DNA from: T1Sed10-7 sp047921175
GTDB taxonomy: Bacteria; Actinomycetota; Nitriliruptoria; Nitriliruptorales; Nitriliruptoraceae
Assembly (NCBI GenBank): GCA_047921175.1
Contig: JBLRWQ010000006.1
Coordinates: forward strand, 3,750-67,749
Direction of reading: 5' to 3'
DNA: 64,000 nucleotides
Part shown: positions 24,626 through 33,408 of the stretch, in pieces
Layout of the letters: every line of letters starts with the position of its first letter
Position numbering within the stretch: position 1 is the first letter of the stretch
Made by a program: the position numbers and the translations under genes
Notes under the pieces: generated by a model
The model's input: the letters and a program-made list of their open reading frames with translations, nothing else
What the model was told of the DNA's origin: nothing
The model's database searches: none

Positions 24626-24964
24626 GCTCGCTCCTGGGCCGCCCCGCCTCGAGGGCGGGTACCGAGGTGGTGGGTGCGTGTCGCGGTGCAGCACCGTAAC
24701 CGAGCCCGACGTCGAGGAGGTAGCGGTCCGGTAGCGGGTCAGCGTCCGACCGGCCGGCCACCCGTGCGCGGTCCTGCGGCGTGACCCGGACGCCAGGCCC
24801 GTTCGGCGGTACGGTGGTGGGACGACGGTCGATCCTGAGCCTCCTGCTCCCGCCCGTCGCCGACCCACACGTGTGCAGCACCGGCACCGAGAGCAGCACG
24901 TGCGGGGGTTCCACCGAAGAACTGGGACGCTGCCGAGCCTCCGGTCCTGACCCGTGAGGTCCGC
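24626..24964. other. 339-bp divergent intergenic region
   Basis: It contains no gene. Toward the MFS gene it holds a hairpin (CCCGCC-TCGAG-GGCGGG, 24643-24659) and a 13-bp palindrome. Toward the glycosyltransferase it holds TACGGT (24810-24815), a possible -10, leaving a ~150-nt leader in which I see no riboswitch. Confidence 0.5.
24684..24698 (-). promoter_or_regulatory. Operator-like palindrome over the MFS promoter
   Basis: CGGTGC-A-GCACCG (24684-24696) is a perfect 13-bp palindrome. On the minus strand it overlaps TACGGT (24693-24698), a possible -10 about 68 nt upstream of the MFS start. A LacI-type repressor would fit sugar control, but none is encoded nearby. Confidence 0.4.
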
Positions 24965-26149
24965 ATGCGCATCCTCGAGATCGCACCCCCCTGGTTCACC
25001 GTTCCCCCGACCGGCTACGGCGGCATCGAGCAGGTCGTCGCCCAGCTCACCGACGGGCTGGTCCAGGCCGGCCACGACGTGACGTTGCTGGCCAGCGGCG
25101 GCTCCACGTCCACCGCCACGGTGCAGACGATCTTCGACGTCCCCCCGAGCGCCGAGCTCGGGTCCACCTGCCATGAGCTCATCCACGTCGTCGCCGGCTA
25201 CCACCAGCGCGGCGACTTCGACGTGATCCACGACCACTCGGGGTTCACCGGGGCGGCCTTCGGGGCGCTGCTGGACGGCCCGCCGGTCGTCCACACCCTG
25301 CACGGGCCGTGGGTGCCGGAGGTCGAGGTCTTCCACCGCAGCATCGGGAACGCACTGCACCGCGTGGCGATCAGCGAGGACCAGCGCTCCCGCGCGCCGG
25401 CCGGCGTCACGGTCGGACACATGGTCCACAACGGCATCAGCCTCACCGAGCACCCCTTCCGCGCCGAGCCCGACGCGGACCGCCACCTCGCCTTCGTCGG
25501 CCGGGCCAACGTGGAGAAGGGCCCGGAGATCGCGGTGCGTGTCGCACGCCTCCTCGGCCGGCACCTGAAGATGGCCGTGAAGATCAACGAGCCGCCGGAG
25601 CAGGTCTACTGGGACACCCACGTCGCGCCGCTGCTCGTCGGCGCGGATGTCGAGGTGGTCCGCAACGGCACCAAGCAGGACGCGATCGACATCATGTCCG
25701 GTGCCGAGGCGACGCTGTTCCCGATCGCCTGGCCGGAACCCTTCGGCCTCGTCATGGTCGAGTCCATGGCCGTCGGGACCCCGGTCATCGCCTACGCCGC
25801 AGGCGCGAGCCTGGAGGTCATCGACTCCGGCCGCACCGGGGTACTGGTGCCGCCCGGTGACCTGGACGCGTTCGTCGCCGCGGTGCGGACCGCCGGCAGC
25901 CTCGAGCGCGCCGCGTGCCGGGCCCACGTGGTCGAGCACTTCTCCAGCGCCGCGATGGTCGCCGGCTACGAGGCCGTGTTCACCGCGGTGACCGAGCCGC
26001 ACCTGCGCCCGGCGACCGTCGACCGCACCGCCGAACTGCTCTACCGCCGGTCCATGGACCGGGGCCGCCGGCAGGAGGACCGCCGCCCCGTCCGCAGCGG
26101 TGCGCTGACCGGGCCGGCCGTCGACCTGCGCCCTGCCGGGGTCACCTGA
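24965..26149 (+). CDS. GT4 family glycosyltransferase
   Basis: The 394-residue protein has two GT-B Rossmann domains. The N-terminal one opens RILEIAPPWFTVPPTGYGGIEQVV, typical of GT4; the C-terminal one contains FVGRANVEKGPEIAVRVARLLGRHLKMAVKI and the EX7E motif in WPEPFGLVMVESMAVGTPVIAY, which binds the nucleotide-sugar donor. The last ~45 residues are Arg-rich and outside the fold. The stop overlaps the next gene's ATG by 1 bp (TGATG). In actinobacteria this GT4 type commonly travels with an amylo-alpha-1,6-glucosidase, pointing to synthesis or remodelling of an alpha-glucan or compatible-solute glycoside. Confidence 0.9.
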   Translation: MRILEIAPPWFTVPPTGYGGIEQVVAQLTDGLVQAGHDVTLLASGGSTSTATVQTIFDVPPSAELGSTCHELIHVVAGYHQRGDFDVIHDHSGFTGAAFGALLDGPPVVHTLHGPWVPEVEVFHRSIGNALHRVAISEDQRSRAPAGVTVGHMVHNGISLTEHPFRAEPDADRHLAFVGRANVEKGPEIAVRVARLLGRHLKMAVKINEPPEQVYWDTHVAPLLVGADVEVVRNGTKQDAIDIMSGAEATLFPIAWPEPFGLVMVESMAVGTPVIAYAAGASLEVIDSGRTGVLVPPGDLDAFVAAVRTAGSLERAACRAHVVEHFSSAAMVAGYEAVFTAVTEPHLRPATVDRTAELLYRRSMDRGRRQEDRRPVRSGALTGPAVDLRPAGVT

Positions 26150-28212
26150 TGGTCGCCGCCGCGCAGTCGATCGGTCCCCAGGGCGAGGTGACCTGCGTCA
26201 GCGGCCGGACCTTCTGCCGGTCGACCTCGAGCGGCCAGATCCGGCCCGGGCCCTACGGCGACGGGGTCTTCGTCGAGGACACGCGGATGCTGAGCTCGCT
26301 GGTCCTGACCCTCGACGGCCAGGAGCCGCACGCGCTCGGCGGCTACCCGCTGGGACCGGGAACGGCCCGGTTCAGCGCGTGCGCACACGTGGGCGACGAG
26401 CCCGATCCGACGCTGCTGATCGAACGGCGGCGCGCGGTCACCGACACGTGGCAGGAGCAGATCCGGATCACCAACCACCGGGTGGGGCCCGTGGCGGTCC
26501 GGGTCGCGCTCGATGCTGCCGCCGACTTCGCCTACATCTTCGACGTCAAGCACGGCCGCTCCACGGCCGCATCCCCGGGCCGCCTCGTCACCGGCGGGGT
26601 GCGGTACGACCGCGATGACGGCGAGGCGGCCGTGCTGCTGCAGGTCGACCCGGCCCCCGAGCGGTTGGTCGACGGTGCCCTCAGCTGGGAGCTCGTCCTG
26701 CCCGCGCAGGCGTCCTGGCAGGTGGAGCTCGCCCTCGGGATGGTGCCGTCCGGCGCGGCGCCCGACCCGACCGTGGGGTCCTCGGGTGGCCGCGGGGTGG
26801 GACCGCTGACGCGTCCGCGCATCACCTGCAGCGACGTGCGCTTCGAGCAGCTGCTCGAGCGGTCGATCGCGGACCTGGACTCGCTGGTGGTCCGTGACGG
26901 CGACGACCGGTACTTCGCGGCCGGCACGCCGTGGTTCCTGACGTTGTTCGGCCGGGACTCGCTGTGGAGCGCGATGATGGCGCTGCCGCTCGGGGTCGAG
27001 GTGGCCGGGGAGACGCTGCGGCTGCTGGCACGCAACCAGGGCACGCGTCACGATGCGGAGACCGAGGAGGCCCCCGGCAAGATCCTCCACGAGGTGCGGC
27101 ACGGTCCCCAGGTCGATCGCGGCGACCTGCCGCCGCGGTACTTCGGCACGATCGACGCGACCCCGCTGTTCGTGGTCGCGTTGGAGCAGGCGTGGCGCTG
27201 GGGGCTCGACGCCGCGGCCGTCGAGGCGCTCCTGCCGGCAGCCGCGCGTGCGCTGGCGTGGATGCGTGACGACGGCGATCCGGACGGCAGCGGCTTCCTG
27301 CGCTACGCCGCGACGGGGGAGCGGCGGCTGGCGAACCAGGGCTGGAAGGACTCCGAGGACGGGATCTGCTTCGCCGACGGCACCCTGGCCGACGCGCCGA
27401 TCGTGCTGTGCGAGGTGCAGGGCTACGCCTACCAGGCCGCGATCGGCGGTGCGGCGCTGCTGGACGCCTTCGGCCGCCCCGGGGCAGACGCGTGGCGTGC
27501 CTGGGCCGCGGGCCTTCGGGCCCGCTTCCAGGCGGCGTTCTGGGTCGACGATGACGACGGCGGCTTCCCGGCACTGGCGCTCGACGGGGCGGGGCGTCAG
27601 GTCGACGCGGTCACCTCGAACGCGGGGCACCTGCTCGGCACCGGGATCCTCGAGCCGTGGCAGGAGGCCCGGGTCGCCGCACGGCTGGCCGCGCCCGACA
27701 TGGACGCCGGCTGGGGGCTCAGGACGCTCAGCAGCAGCTCGCCGCGGTTCAACCCGCTGTCCTACCACGGCGGGTCGGTGTGGCCGCACGACACCGCCAT
27801 CGCCATCCACGGCCTGGCCCGTTGCGGTGCGGGGAGCACGGCCAGCCACCTGCTCCAGGGCCTGCTCGCGGCGGGTGACCACCTCGGGTTCCGCCTCCCG
27901 GAGCTGTTCGGCGGCGAGCAACGCACCGACGGGTCCCGACCGTTGCCCTACCCGAGCGCGTGCAGTCCGCAGGCCTGGGCGGCCGGCGCGGCGTTGCTGG
28001 CGTTGCGGGCGGTGCTCGGGATCGAGCCGGACCTGCCGGCCGGGCTGCTCCGCCTGCGAGCGATGGACCCGGCACCCTTCGCCCGGCTGACGGTGGAGGG
28101 CATCCCGTTCCCGGGCGGCACGCTCAGCCTCCACCTCGAGGATGGGAGGCTGCAGGTGCTGGAGACACCCGACGGCCTCGAGGTCGTCGTGCACGAGCCC
28201 GCCCCGCGCTAG
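26149..28212 (+). CDS. Glycogen debranching-type amylo-alpha-1,6-glucosidase
   Basis: The 687-residue protein has an N-terminal GDE-N beta-sandwich (about 20-215; SGRTFCRSTSSGQIRPGPYGDGVFVEDTRMLSSLVL) and a C-terminal (alpha/alpha)6 catalytic barrel. Recognisable barrel pieces are FAAGTPWFLTLFGRDSLWSAMMAL, LANQGWKDSEDGI (likely general acid region), VQGYAYQA and SYHGGSVWPHDTAIAIHGLAR. The family cleaves alpha-1,6 or related glucosidic bonds. ATG at 26149 shares one base with the GT4 stop, so the two are coupled. No signal peptide, hence cytoplasmic. An alternative is a glucosylglycerate or trehalose-type GH63 hydrolase, which share the barrel. Confidence 0.88.
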   Translation: MVAAAQSIGPQGEVTCVSGRTFCRSTSSGQIRPGPYGDGVFVEDTRMLSSLVLTLDGQEPHALGGYPLGPGTARFSACAHVGDEPDPTLLIERRRAVTDTWQEQIRITNHRVGPVAVRVALDAAADFAYIFDVKHGRSTAASPGRLVTGGVRYDRDDGEAAVLLQVDPAPERLVDGALSWELVLPAQASWQVELALGMVPSGAAPDPTVGSSGGRGVGPLTRPRITCSDVRFEQLLERSIADLDSLVVRDGDDRYFAAGTPWFLTLFGRDSLWSAMMALPLGVEVAGETLRLLARNQGTRHDAETEEAPGKILHEVRHGPQVDRGDLPPRYFGTIDATPLFVVALEQAWRWGLDAAAVEALLPAAARALAWMRDDGDPDGSGFLRYAATGERRLANQGWKDSEDGICFADGTLADAPIVLCEVQGYAYQAAIGGAALLDAFGRPGADAWRAWAAGLRARFQAAFWVDDDDGGFPALALDGAGRQVDAVTSNAGHLLGTGILEPWQEARVAARLAAPDMDAGWGLRTLSSSSPRFNPLSYHGGSVWPHDTAIAIHGLARCGAGSTASHLLQGLLAAGDHLGFRLPELFGGEQRTDGSRPLPYPSACSPQAWAAGAALLALRAVLGIEPDLPAGLLRLRAMDPAPFARLTVEGIPFPGGTLSLHLEDGRLQVLETPDGLEVVVHEPAPR

Positions 28213-28256
28213 CACCACGCGATGGCGGCGGCAGTGGCGCTCGGCACCGGCTGCGG

Positions 28257-29093
28257 TCAGCCCGGCCGGACGGCCTCCAGCGTGAACTCGGTGGGGCAGA
28301 GGTCGCGCTGGTGGGCTGGCAGTCGCCAGCGGTCCACGCCCCGCTCGACCTGCTCCATCCAGGGCGCGAAGCACCAGTCCAGCGTGTCGCCCTCGTGCAG
28401 CCGGGTCAGCTGCAGTCCGACGTCCAGCACCGCCTGGACGATCTCGCCCAGCCCGTGGGCCCACTCGACGGTCTCGGAGGCCGCCACCTCGCCATCACCG
28501 GCGTAGGTGGAGGCATCATCGAGGTGCTGCGCCCCGGCCCGCTCGAGGTACGGGAACGCGCCGAGCACCAGCAGGCGATCGTCGCGGGTCTCGTCCACGC
28601 ACATCAGCATCGGGTGCGCGTCCCGCAGGTAGAGCCGTCCGCCGGGCTTCAGCAGCCCCGCGACCACCTCGGCCCAGCGGCGGACCGACGGCAGCCAGCA
28701 CAGGGTCCCCACCGAGGTGTAGACCAGGTCCACCTGGCGCCCCACCGCGGCCACCGCGTCGTGGACATCGGCCTCGACGAAGGTGGCTGGTGTGCCGCTG
28801 CGCGCGCTCAGGTCCCGGGCCACCTCCAGCGCGGCGGGGGAGAAGTCGACCCCGGTGACGGTCCCGCCCAGGCGCGCCAGCGAGATCGTGTCCGTGCCGA
28901 GATGGCACTGCAGGTGGACGACGTCCATCCCGGTGAGGTCACCGAGGTGGACCGCGTCGGCCGCCACGACATCCGACAGCCGGGCCGGGTCGGCGACGTA
29001 GCGCTCCAGGCCGTAGCCGTCCGAGGTGGCGTGGATCGGGACGCGCCCCTCCCAGTTGGCGAGGTTGCGGGCACGGTCGGCCGGGTCCATCAT
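28257..29093 (-). CDS. SAM-dependent class I methyltransferase
   Basis: The 278-residue protein has the seven-strand methyltransferase fold. Motif I is read as MDVVHLQCHLGTDTISLAR (about 58-76), VTGVDFSPAALEVAR supplies the acidic residue of motif II, and VDLVYTSVGTLCWLP with LLKPGGRLYLRDAHP follow. This pattern (QCHLGTDTL) matches a broad family of small-molecule methyltransferases in actinobacteria. Two ATG codons (29088-29093) are adjacent; GGAG 11 bases upstream supports either. TAGCGT at 29126-29131 on the minus strand is a candidate -10. Substrate unknown; no operon partner. Confidence 0.87.
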   Translation of the reverse strand: MMDPADRARNLANWEGRVPIHATSDGYGLERYVADPARLSDVVAADAVHLGDLTGMDVVHLQCHLGTDTISLARLGGTVTGVDFSPAALEVARDLSARSGTPATFVEADVHDAVAAVGRQVDLVYTSVGTLCWLPSVRRWAEVVAGLLKPGGRLYLRDAHPMLMCVDETRDDRLLVLGAFPYLERAGAQHLDDASTYAGDGEVAASETVEWAHGLGEIVQAVLDVGLQLTRLHEGDTLDWCFAPWMEQVERGVDRWRLPAHQRDLCPTEFTLEAVRPG

Positions 29094-29125
29094 CGGGGCA
29101 GATCTCCGTGCGTCCCAGGCCCGCC

Positions 29126-29131
29126 ACGCTA
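29126..29131 (-). promoter_or_regulatory. Candidate -10 element TAGCGT
   Basis: TAGCGT on the minus strand lies 33 nt upstream of the methyltransferase start and fits the recurring hexamer. Confidence 0.3.
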
Positions 29132-29290
29132 CCCGTCGACCGGTGCGCCACGACAGGGTGCGGGCCGCCGGCCAGCCGACGCGTGGCCTCGGGCCACCCT
29201 GTCGATGCGGGCGGTCGCATCGTGCGGGCCACCGGCGGCCGCACCTCCACTCTCGGGTGCGTGCGGTCGCCGGTGTCGCAGCGATCGTCG

Positions 29291-30754
29291 TTACCTCGCG
29301 GTGACCTCGCCGGGGACGCAGGCGATGTTGGTCCCGAGGAAGATGTCCCCGGTCATCGAGGCGCAGCTCTGCCACGCCCCCGGGGTGCGCCCGACCGCCC
29401 GGTAGGTGATCGTGTGCGTCTGGTCGGGCTCGGGCTCGGGCTCGGGCCACGTGACCGTCGCGCTGCTATCTGGCTGCGGCAGCGTGCCGTTGCGGTCGAA
29501 GTACAGCATCGCGCCCTTGGTCCCGTCGACGTTCTCAGCCCCGACGGTCAGGAACCCGCCATCACCCGCGGAGAGCTCCGGCCCGTAGGCGTAGGTGATC
29601 TCCGTCTGGCTCTCGTCGCCAGTGTTGGACAGTAACGGGATCCAGATCTGGAAGCTGTTGACCTGCGAGGTGTTGCTCCAGTTGGGGACTTTGTCCCACT
29701 CGACGACGATCCACTCGTTCGAGTTCGAGTCCGGGCTGACGACCCCGACGCGGAGCGCGCCGCCGGCCGCCGGGTTCAGGTCGGTCCAGAACGGCGCCAG
29801 CACGTTGTTCGGACGGTCCGGATCCGGCAGGAACTGGTTGACGAAACCGATGTCGGCTCCGGTGCCTCCGCCGACGACGGCGTAGCCGTTGCTCACCACT
29901 CCGACTTCGTCGTACACCTCACCGCCGTACCTGAAGGGTGGGGTGGACACGTTCGCGATGGACTCGTCACCGATGCCGCCGAGCGGCTCGACCTCGAAGC
30001 CGGCGAGCGGCAGGTACCCGAACGGCGAGCCACCCGGCGTGATCGCCACGCCTGGTGGCTCGGCCCCCACGAGCGTGCCGGAGAAGCGGACACCGTTGCC
30101 GACCACCTCGGCGCCCCCGAGCGTGCCGGAGAAGCGGAAACCGTTGCCGACCACCTCGGCGCCTACGACGCTGCCAGGGTCCAGCGCGAGCTGGCGCGGC
30201 AGGGTGCTCATGACGTTGACGGTGGCGGCGTCCTGGGCGGTGTTGGTGATCGTGATGCTGCAGTCGGTCGTCGCGTTCCGGGCCAGGGTCAGCGGATCGC
30301 AGCTGTGTTCGAGTGTGACCTGCGGCTCACGCCGCTCGATCGTGATCGGCAAGGTCGCGGACAGGTTGCCGTGGGTGAGCTCCAGCTGGGCGTGACGGAC
30401 CTCACCCATCGGCACGTCACGGGCGTCGATGTCGATGGTGAACGAACGGGATGCCCCGGCCGGCACCTGGATCGAGCGGGGCACGGTGATACGCACGTCG
30501 TTCGGCGCATCGACGCTCAGCCGCCACGCGGCAGCTCGCGGGAGCCCGCTCGTGACCCTTTGCTCCACCGAGACCTGGCCCGGGACGGGGATGGACAGGC
30601 TCGCGCCGTTCTCGTCGAAGGTGAGCCCCGCGTCGGCGACCCGGAGGTCCCCGGGGTCGGCGCCCTCCGTCGCGGCGACCGGCAACGCCGGGGCCGCCAG
30701 CGCGAGGATCGCGAGCATGAGGACGACACGCTGCACTGGCAACCGCTTGACCAC
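29291..30754 (-). CDS. Secreted protein built of accessory domains of S8-type peptidases, without a protease domain
   Basis: The 487-residue protein has a signal peptide (RVVLMLAILALAAPALPVAA). Residues about 35-140 look like an Fn3-like beta-sandwich (SFTIDIDARDVPMGEVRHAQLELTHGNL). Residues 145-205 resemble a DUF11/CARDB-like segment with a Cys pair (SCDP..TTDC). The remainder (GGIGDESIANVSTPPFRYGG, VVSNGYAVVGGGTGADI, NNVLAPFWTDLNP) matches the domain typically found at the C-terminus of actinobacterial subtilases. No Asp-His-Ser catalytic module is present. A 48-bp tandem duplication gives two copies of GAEVVGNG-F/V-RFSGTL. GTG at 30752-30754 has GGAG upstream. It could be a detached protease tail or an adhesin. 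Confidence 0.7.
   Translation of the reverse strand: MVKRLPVQRVVLMLAILALAAPALPVAATEGADPGDLRVADAGLTFDENGASLSIPVPGQVSVEQRVTSGLPRAAAWRLSVDAPNDVRITVPRSIQVPAGASRSFTIDIDARDVPMGEVRHAQLELTHGNLSATLPITIERREPQVTLEHSCDPLTLARNATTDCSITITNTAQDAATVNVMSTLPRQLALDPGSVVGAEVVGNGFRFSGTLGGAEVVGNGVRFSGTLVGAEPPGVAITPGGSPFGYLPLAGFEVEPLGGIGDESIANVSTPPFRYGGEVYDEVGVVSNGYAVVGGGTGADIGFVNQFLPDPDRPNNVLAPFWTDLNPAAGGALRVGVVSPDSNSNEWIVVEWDKVPNWSNTSQVNSFQIWIPLLSNTGDESQTEITYAYGPELSAGDGGFLTVGAENVDGTKGAMLYFDRNGTLPQPDSSATVTWPEPEPEPDQTHTITYRAVGRTPGAWQSCASMTGDIFLGTNIACVPGEVTAR
30071..30166. repeat. 48-bp in-frame tandem duplication inside the secreted protein gene
   Basis: Two nearly identical 48-bp units (30071-30118 and 30119-30166) encode GAEVVGNGVRFSGTLV and GAEVVGNGFRFSGTLG. 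They differ at a few positions, so the duplication is recent but not artefactually identical. Confidence 0.88.
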
Positions 30755-30926
30755 GGTGGGGCTCCATCCACGTAGGCGCGGCTCCCCCCGAAGGCCGTCG
30801 CAGACTCCCGTCCGCCTCAGGCCTGTTGGGCGGCGCGGGACTATCCCACACCGGTCCAGGTTGCTGGCCGACTTCGGCGCGAAGTGTGCGTTCCGCGCGC
30901 GGTCGGTGACGACGGGAGCCGGACCG

Positions 30927-31340
30927 TTACCGGTACGACGCGGCGAGCCGCGCGAAGCCCTCCTCGAGACTGACCCGGGGTTGCCAGCCGAGCGCCGACC
31001 GGGTCTCGCGCTGGTCGAACCAGTGCGCCGTGGCGAGCTGCTCGGCCAGGAACGAGGTCATCGGCGGGTCGTCGGTGCGCTGGAGCCGTGCCCACACGCG
31101 CTCGGCGACCGCGCCACCGATCGCGAGCCCGAGCAGGGTGGCGTCCTCGATGGCGCGTGCGTTGGGCACCGGCAACGAGCCGGGCTGGCCGGTGCAGACC
31201 GGGCAGACGTTGGTGTTCGGCTCGTCCCCGAAGGTGGTCGAGCAGCCGCACCACATCTTCGTGGTGGTGTGCAGCTCGACGTGGACCTCGAGCCCGACGA
31301 CCAGCTCCCAGCCCTCGGGCAGCAGCGTGTCCGCGGCCAT
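30927..31340 (-). pseudogene. gatB: gatB N-terminal fragment fused in frame to an NAD-epimerase C-terminal tail
   Basis: The 137-residue frame begins as a normal Gat[15 protein letters not shown], the zinc-ligand region [24 protein letters not shown] and [23 protein letters not shown]. Around residue 78-82 the sequence stops matching GatB (which should run to ~480 residues). It becomes [24 protein letters not shown] followed by [17 protein letters not shown], the typical C-terminus of an extended SDR/NAD-dependent epimerase. The ATG shares one base with the gatA stop, as in an intact gatCAB operon. The remaining ~400 residues of GatB, including the kinase core and tRNA-binding tail, are absent from the window. 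Either a genomic deletion joined two genes or the contig is chimeric near 31095-31112. Confidence 0.88.
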
Positions 31341-32905
31341 CAACGCACCTCCTCGTCCACCCCGACGGCCCTCGGGCCGGTCGGCCGGGCCACGAACCCG
31401 CTCGCCTGCTCCAGCGCCCAGGCCACGCGGTACATGACCTCGTCGCGCTTCAGCGGCGCCATCACCTGCAGCCCGACGGGCAGCGAGGTGGCGGGGTCCT
31501 CCGGTGCGGCGGCGAACCCGGCGGGCAGCGACAGCGCGGGGATCCCGGCGAGCGAGGCGGGCACGGTCGCGACGTCGTTGAGGTACATCGCCATCGGGTC
31601 GGCGGTCTTGTCCCCGAACCGGAACGCCACCGACGGGGAGGTCGGGCTCACCAGCGCGTCCACCTCGGTGAAGGCGGTGCGGAAGTCGTCGGCGATGAGC
31701 GTGCGGACCTTGGAGGCCTGCAGGTAGTAGGCGTCGTAGTAGCCGCTGGACAGGGCGTGGGTGCCGATCATGATGCGGCGCTTGACCTCGGGCCCGAAGC
31801 CTGCCGCGCGGGTGGCGGCGTTCATCTCCTCGGCGGTGGGCGCGTCGACCCGCAGGCCGTAGCGCACCCCGTCGAAGCGGGCCAGGTTGGAGGAGGCCTC
31901 GCTCGGGGCGATGAGGTAGTACGCGGGCAGACCGTAGGGGGCGTGCGGCAGGGAGACCTCGACGATCTCGGCCCCGAGCGACTCGAGCCGCGCGAGCGCC
32001 TGCGCGAACACCGCCTCGACGCCCGGCTCGTACCCCTCCCCCTGGAGTTCGCGCACGACCCCGATCCGCATCCCGGCCACGCCGTCGCGCAAGCCCCCGA
32101 GCAGGTCGGGGACCTCCCCGGGCACCGAGGTGGCATCGCGGGGATCGTGGCCCCAGATGGCGGTCTGCAGCCTCGCCGCGTCCTCCACCGTGCGTGCGAA
32201 GGGGCCGGCCTGGTCCAGCGAGGACGCGAACGCGACCAGCCCGTAGCGCGACACGGTGCCGTAGGTCGGCTTGGCGCCCACCAGGCCCGTGAGCGCGGCG
32301 GGCTGGCGGATCGACCCACCGGTGTCGGTCCCGATCGCGAGCGGCGCGAGCAGCGCCGACACCGCGCTGGCGGATCCGCCCGAGGACCCACCGGGCACCC
32401 GGTCCAGGTCCCAGGGGTTGCGGGTGTTGCCGAAGGCGGAGTTCTCCGTGGAGGAGCCCATGGCGAACTCGTCCATGTTGGTCTTGCCGAGCACCACGAT
32501 GTCCGCAGCGCGCAGCCGCGCGGTGACGGTGGCGTCGTAGGGCGGCACCCACCCCTCGAGCATGCGCGACCCGCAGGTCGTCGGCGCACCGCGCATCGTG
32601 AGCACGTCCTTGAGCGCGAGCGGGACCCCGGCCAGGGGGCCGAGCTCCTCGCCTGCGGCGCGTCGGGCGTCGATGTCGTCCGCGTGTGCCCGGGCGGCGG
32701 CGGCCGTCACGGCCAGGAACGCGTGCGTCTCGTCCGGGGACAGCGCGTCGGCGGGCTTCGCGGCCCACACGTCGCCGTCCGCCTCGACGCCGTCGATCGC
32801 GGCGATACGGTCGAGGTGGGCGTCCACCACCTCGCGGGCGGAGACCTCCCCGGCCTGCAGGCGGGCGGCCAGGTCGACGGCGCTGAGCTCGGTCAGGACG
32901 GCCAT
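31340..32905 (-). CDS. gatA: Aspartyl/glutamyl-tRNA amidotransferase subunit A
   Basis: The 521-residue amidase-signature enzyme releases ammonia from glutamine for conversion of Glu-tRNA(Gln) or Asp-tRNA(Asn). The Ser-cisSer-Lys triad is visible: K99 in PLALKDVLT, cis-Ser near 174 in PGGSSGGSA and nucleophile S198 in [10 protein letters not shown]. Length and ending ([13 protein letters not shown]) are normal, so the subunit appears intact. It lies between gatC (1 bp gap) and the truncated gatB. Without a complete GatB the complex could not transfer ammonia to the tRNA-bound substrate, so a second gatB must exist if the junction is real. Confidence 0.96.
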   Translation of the reverse strand: MAVLTELSAVDLAARLQAGEVSAREVVDAHLDRIAAIDGVEADGDVWAAKPADALSPDETHAFLAVTAAAARAHADDIDARRAAGEELGPLAGVPLALKDVLTMRGAPTTCGSRMLEGWVPPYDATVTARLRAADIVVLGKTNMDEFAMGSSTENSAFGNTRNPWDLDRVPGGSSGGSASAVSALLAPLAIGTDTGGSIRQPAALTGLVGAKPTYGTVSRYGLVAFASSLDQAGPFARTVEDAARLQTAIWGHDPRDATSVPGEVPDLLGGLRDGVAGMRIGVVRELQGEGYEPGVEAVFAQALARLESLGAEIVEVSLPHAPYGLPAYYLIAPSEASSNLARFDGVRYGLRVDAPTAEEMNAATRAAGFGPEVKRRIMIGTHALSSGYYDAYYLQASKVRTLIADDFRTAFTEVDALVSPTSPSVAFRFGDKTADPMAMYLNDVATVPASLAGIPALSLPAGFAAAPEDPATSLPVGLQVMAPLKRDEVMYRVAWALEQASGFVARPTGPRAVGVDEEVR

Positions 32906-32906
32906 C

Positions 32907-33203
32907 TCAGCCCTCCTCCGCGACGATGCGCGGGACGGCGAAGCGGTGCTGCTCGACCGCCGGGGCGCCGGCCAGCACGTCCTCCCGGCTGAGCGACGGC
33001 GCGGGCTCGTCCGGACGGGTCACGTCCGCCAGGGCGAAGGGGTGGGTGGTCGGCTCCACCTCGTCGGCCGCGACCTCGCCGACCTGCTCGGCGTAGCCGA
33101 GGATCGCGGACAGCTGGGGGGCCAGCGCCGCGACCTCGTCGTCGGTCAACGCGAGCCGGGCCAGCCGGGCGACGTGGCGGACCTCACCTTCGGACAGGGC
33201 CAC
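32907..33203 (-). CDS. gatC: Aspartyl/glutamyl-tRNA amidotransferase subunit C
   Basis: The 98-residue protein is of normal GatC length: [37 protein letters not shown] is the N-terminal helical part and the extended C-terminal arm contains [30 protein letters not shown]. It wraps around GatA and GatB and stabilises the complex. The start is GTG at 33201-33203. A TAGCCT element at 33240-33245 on the minus strand lies 37 nt upstream, and the gene starts the gatC-gatA-gatB operon. A short divergent region separates it from pncB. Confidence 0.95.
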   Translation of the reverse strand: MALSEGEVRHVARLARLALTDDEVAALAPQLSAILGYAEQVGEVAADEVEPTTHPFALADVTRPDEPAPSLSREDVLAGAPAVEQHRFAVPRIVAEEG

Positions 33204-33239
33204 GTGGGGCCTCCTGGGTCGAGGGGTGGCGACCGGGCG

Positions 33240-33376
33240 AGGCTAGCGGTCGCGCGGGATCGCCCCTCGCCGTCCGCAGCCATCGCCCGCACGGTTCGCG
33301 GTCGCAGCCCGGGCACCCGACACGGCCGATGGCGCGGATGCCGTGGCTCGCAGACGAACCGGTGCGCGGTTACGGT
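33240..33376. promoter_or_regulatory. Divergent promoter region gatC / pncB
   Basis: TAGCCT at 33240-33245 (minus strand) faces gatC and TACGGT at 33371-33376 (plus strand) faces pncB, each about 33-37 nt from its start codon. Both fit the recurring hexamer; -35 boxes are not clear. Confidence 0.35.
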
Positions 33377-33408
33377 CGCCACAGACCCCGAGACGAGCCG
33401 AGCGAGCC

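Noticed and set aside
26041..28464. Minus-strand frame of 807 codons opposite the debranching-type enzyme
   Set aside because: Shadow frame; no motifs and the plus-strand gene is well supported.
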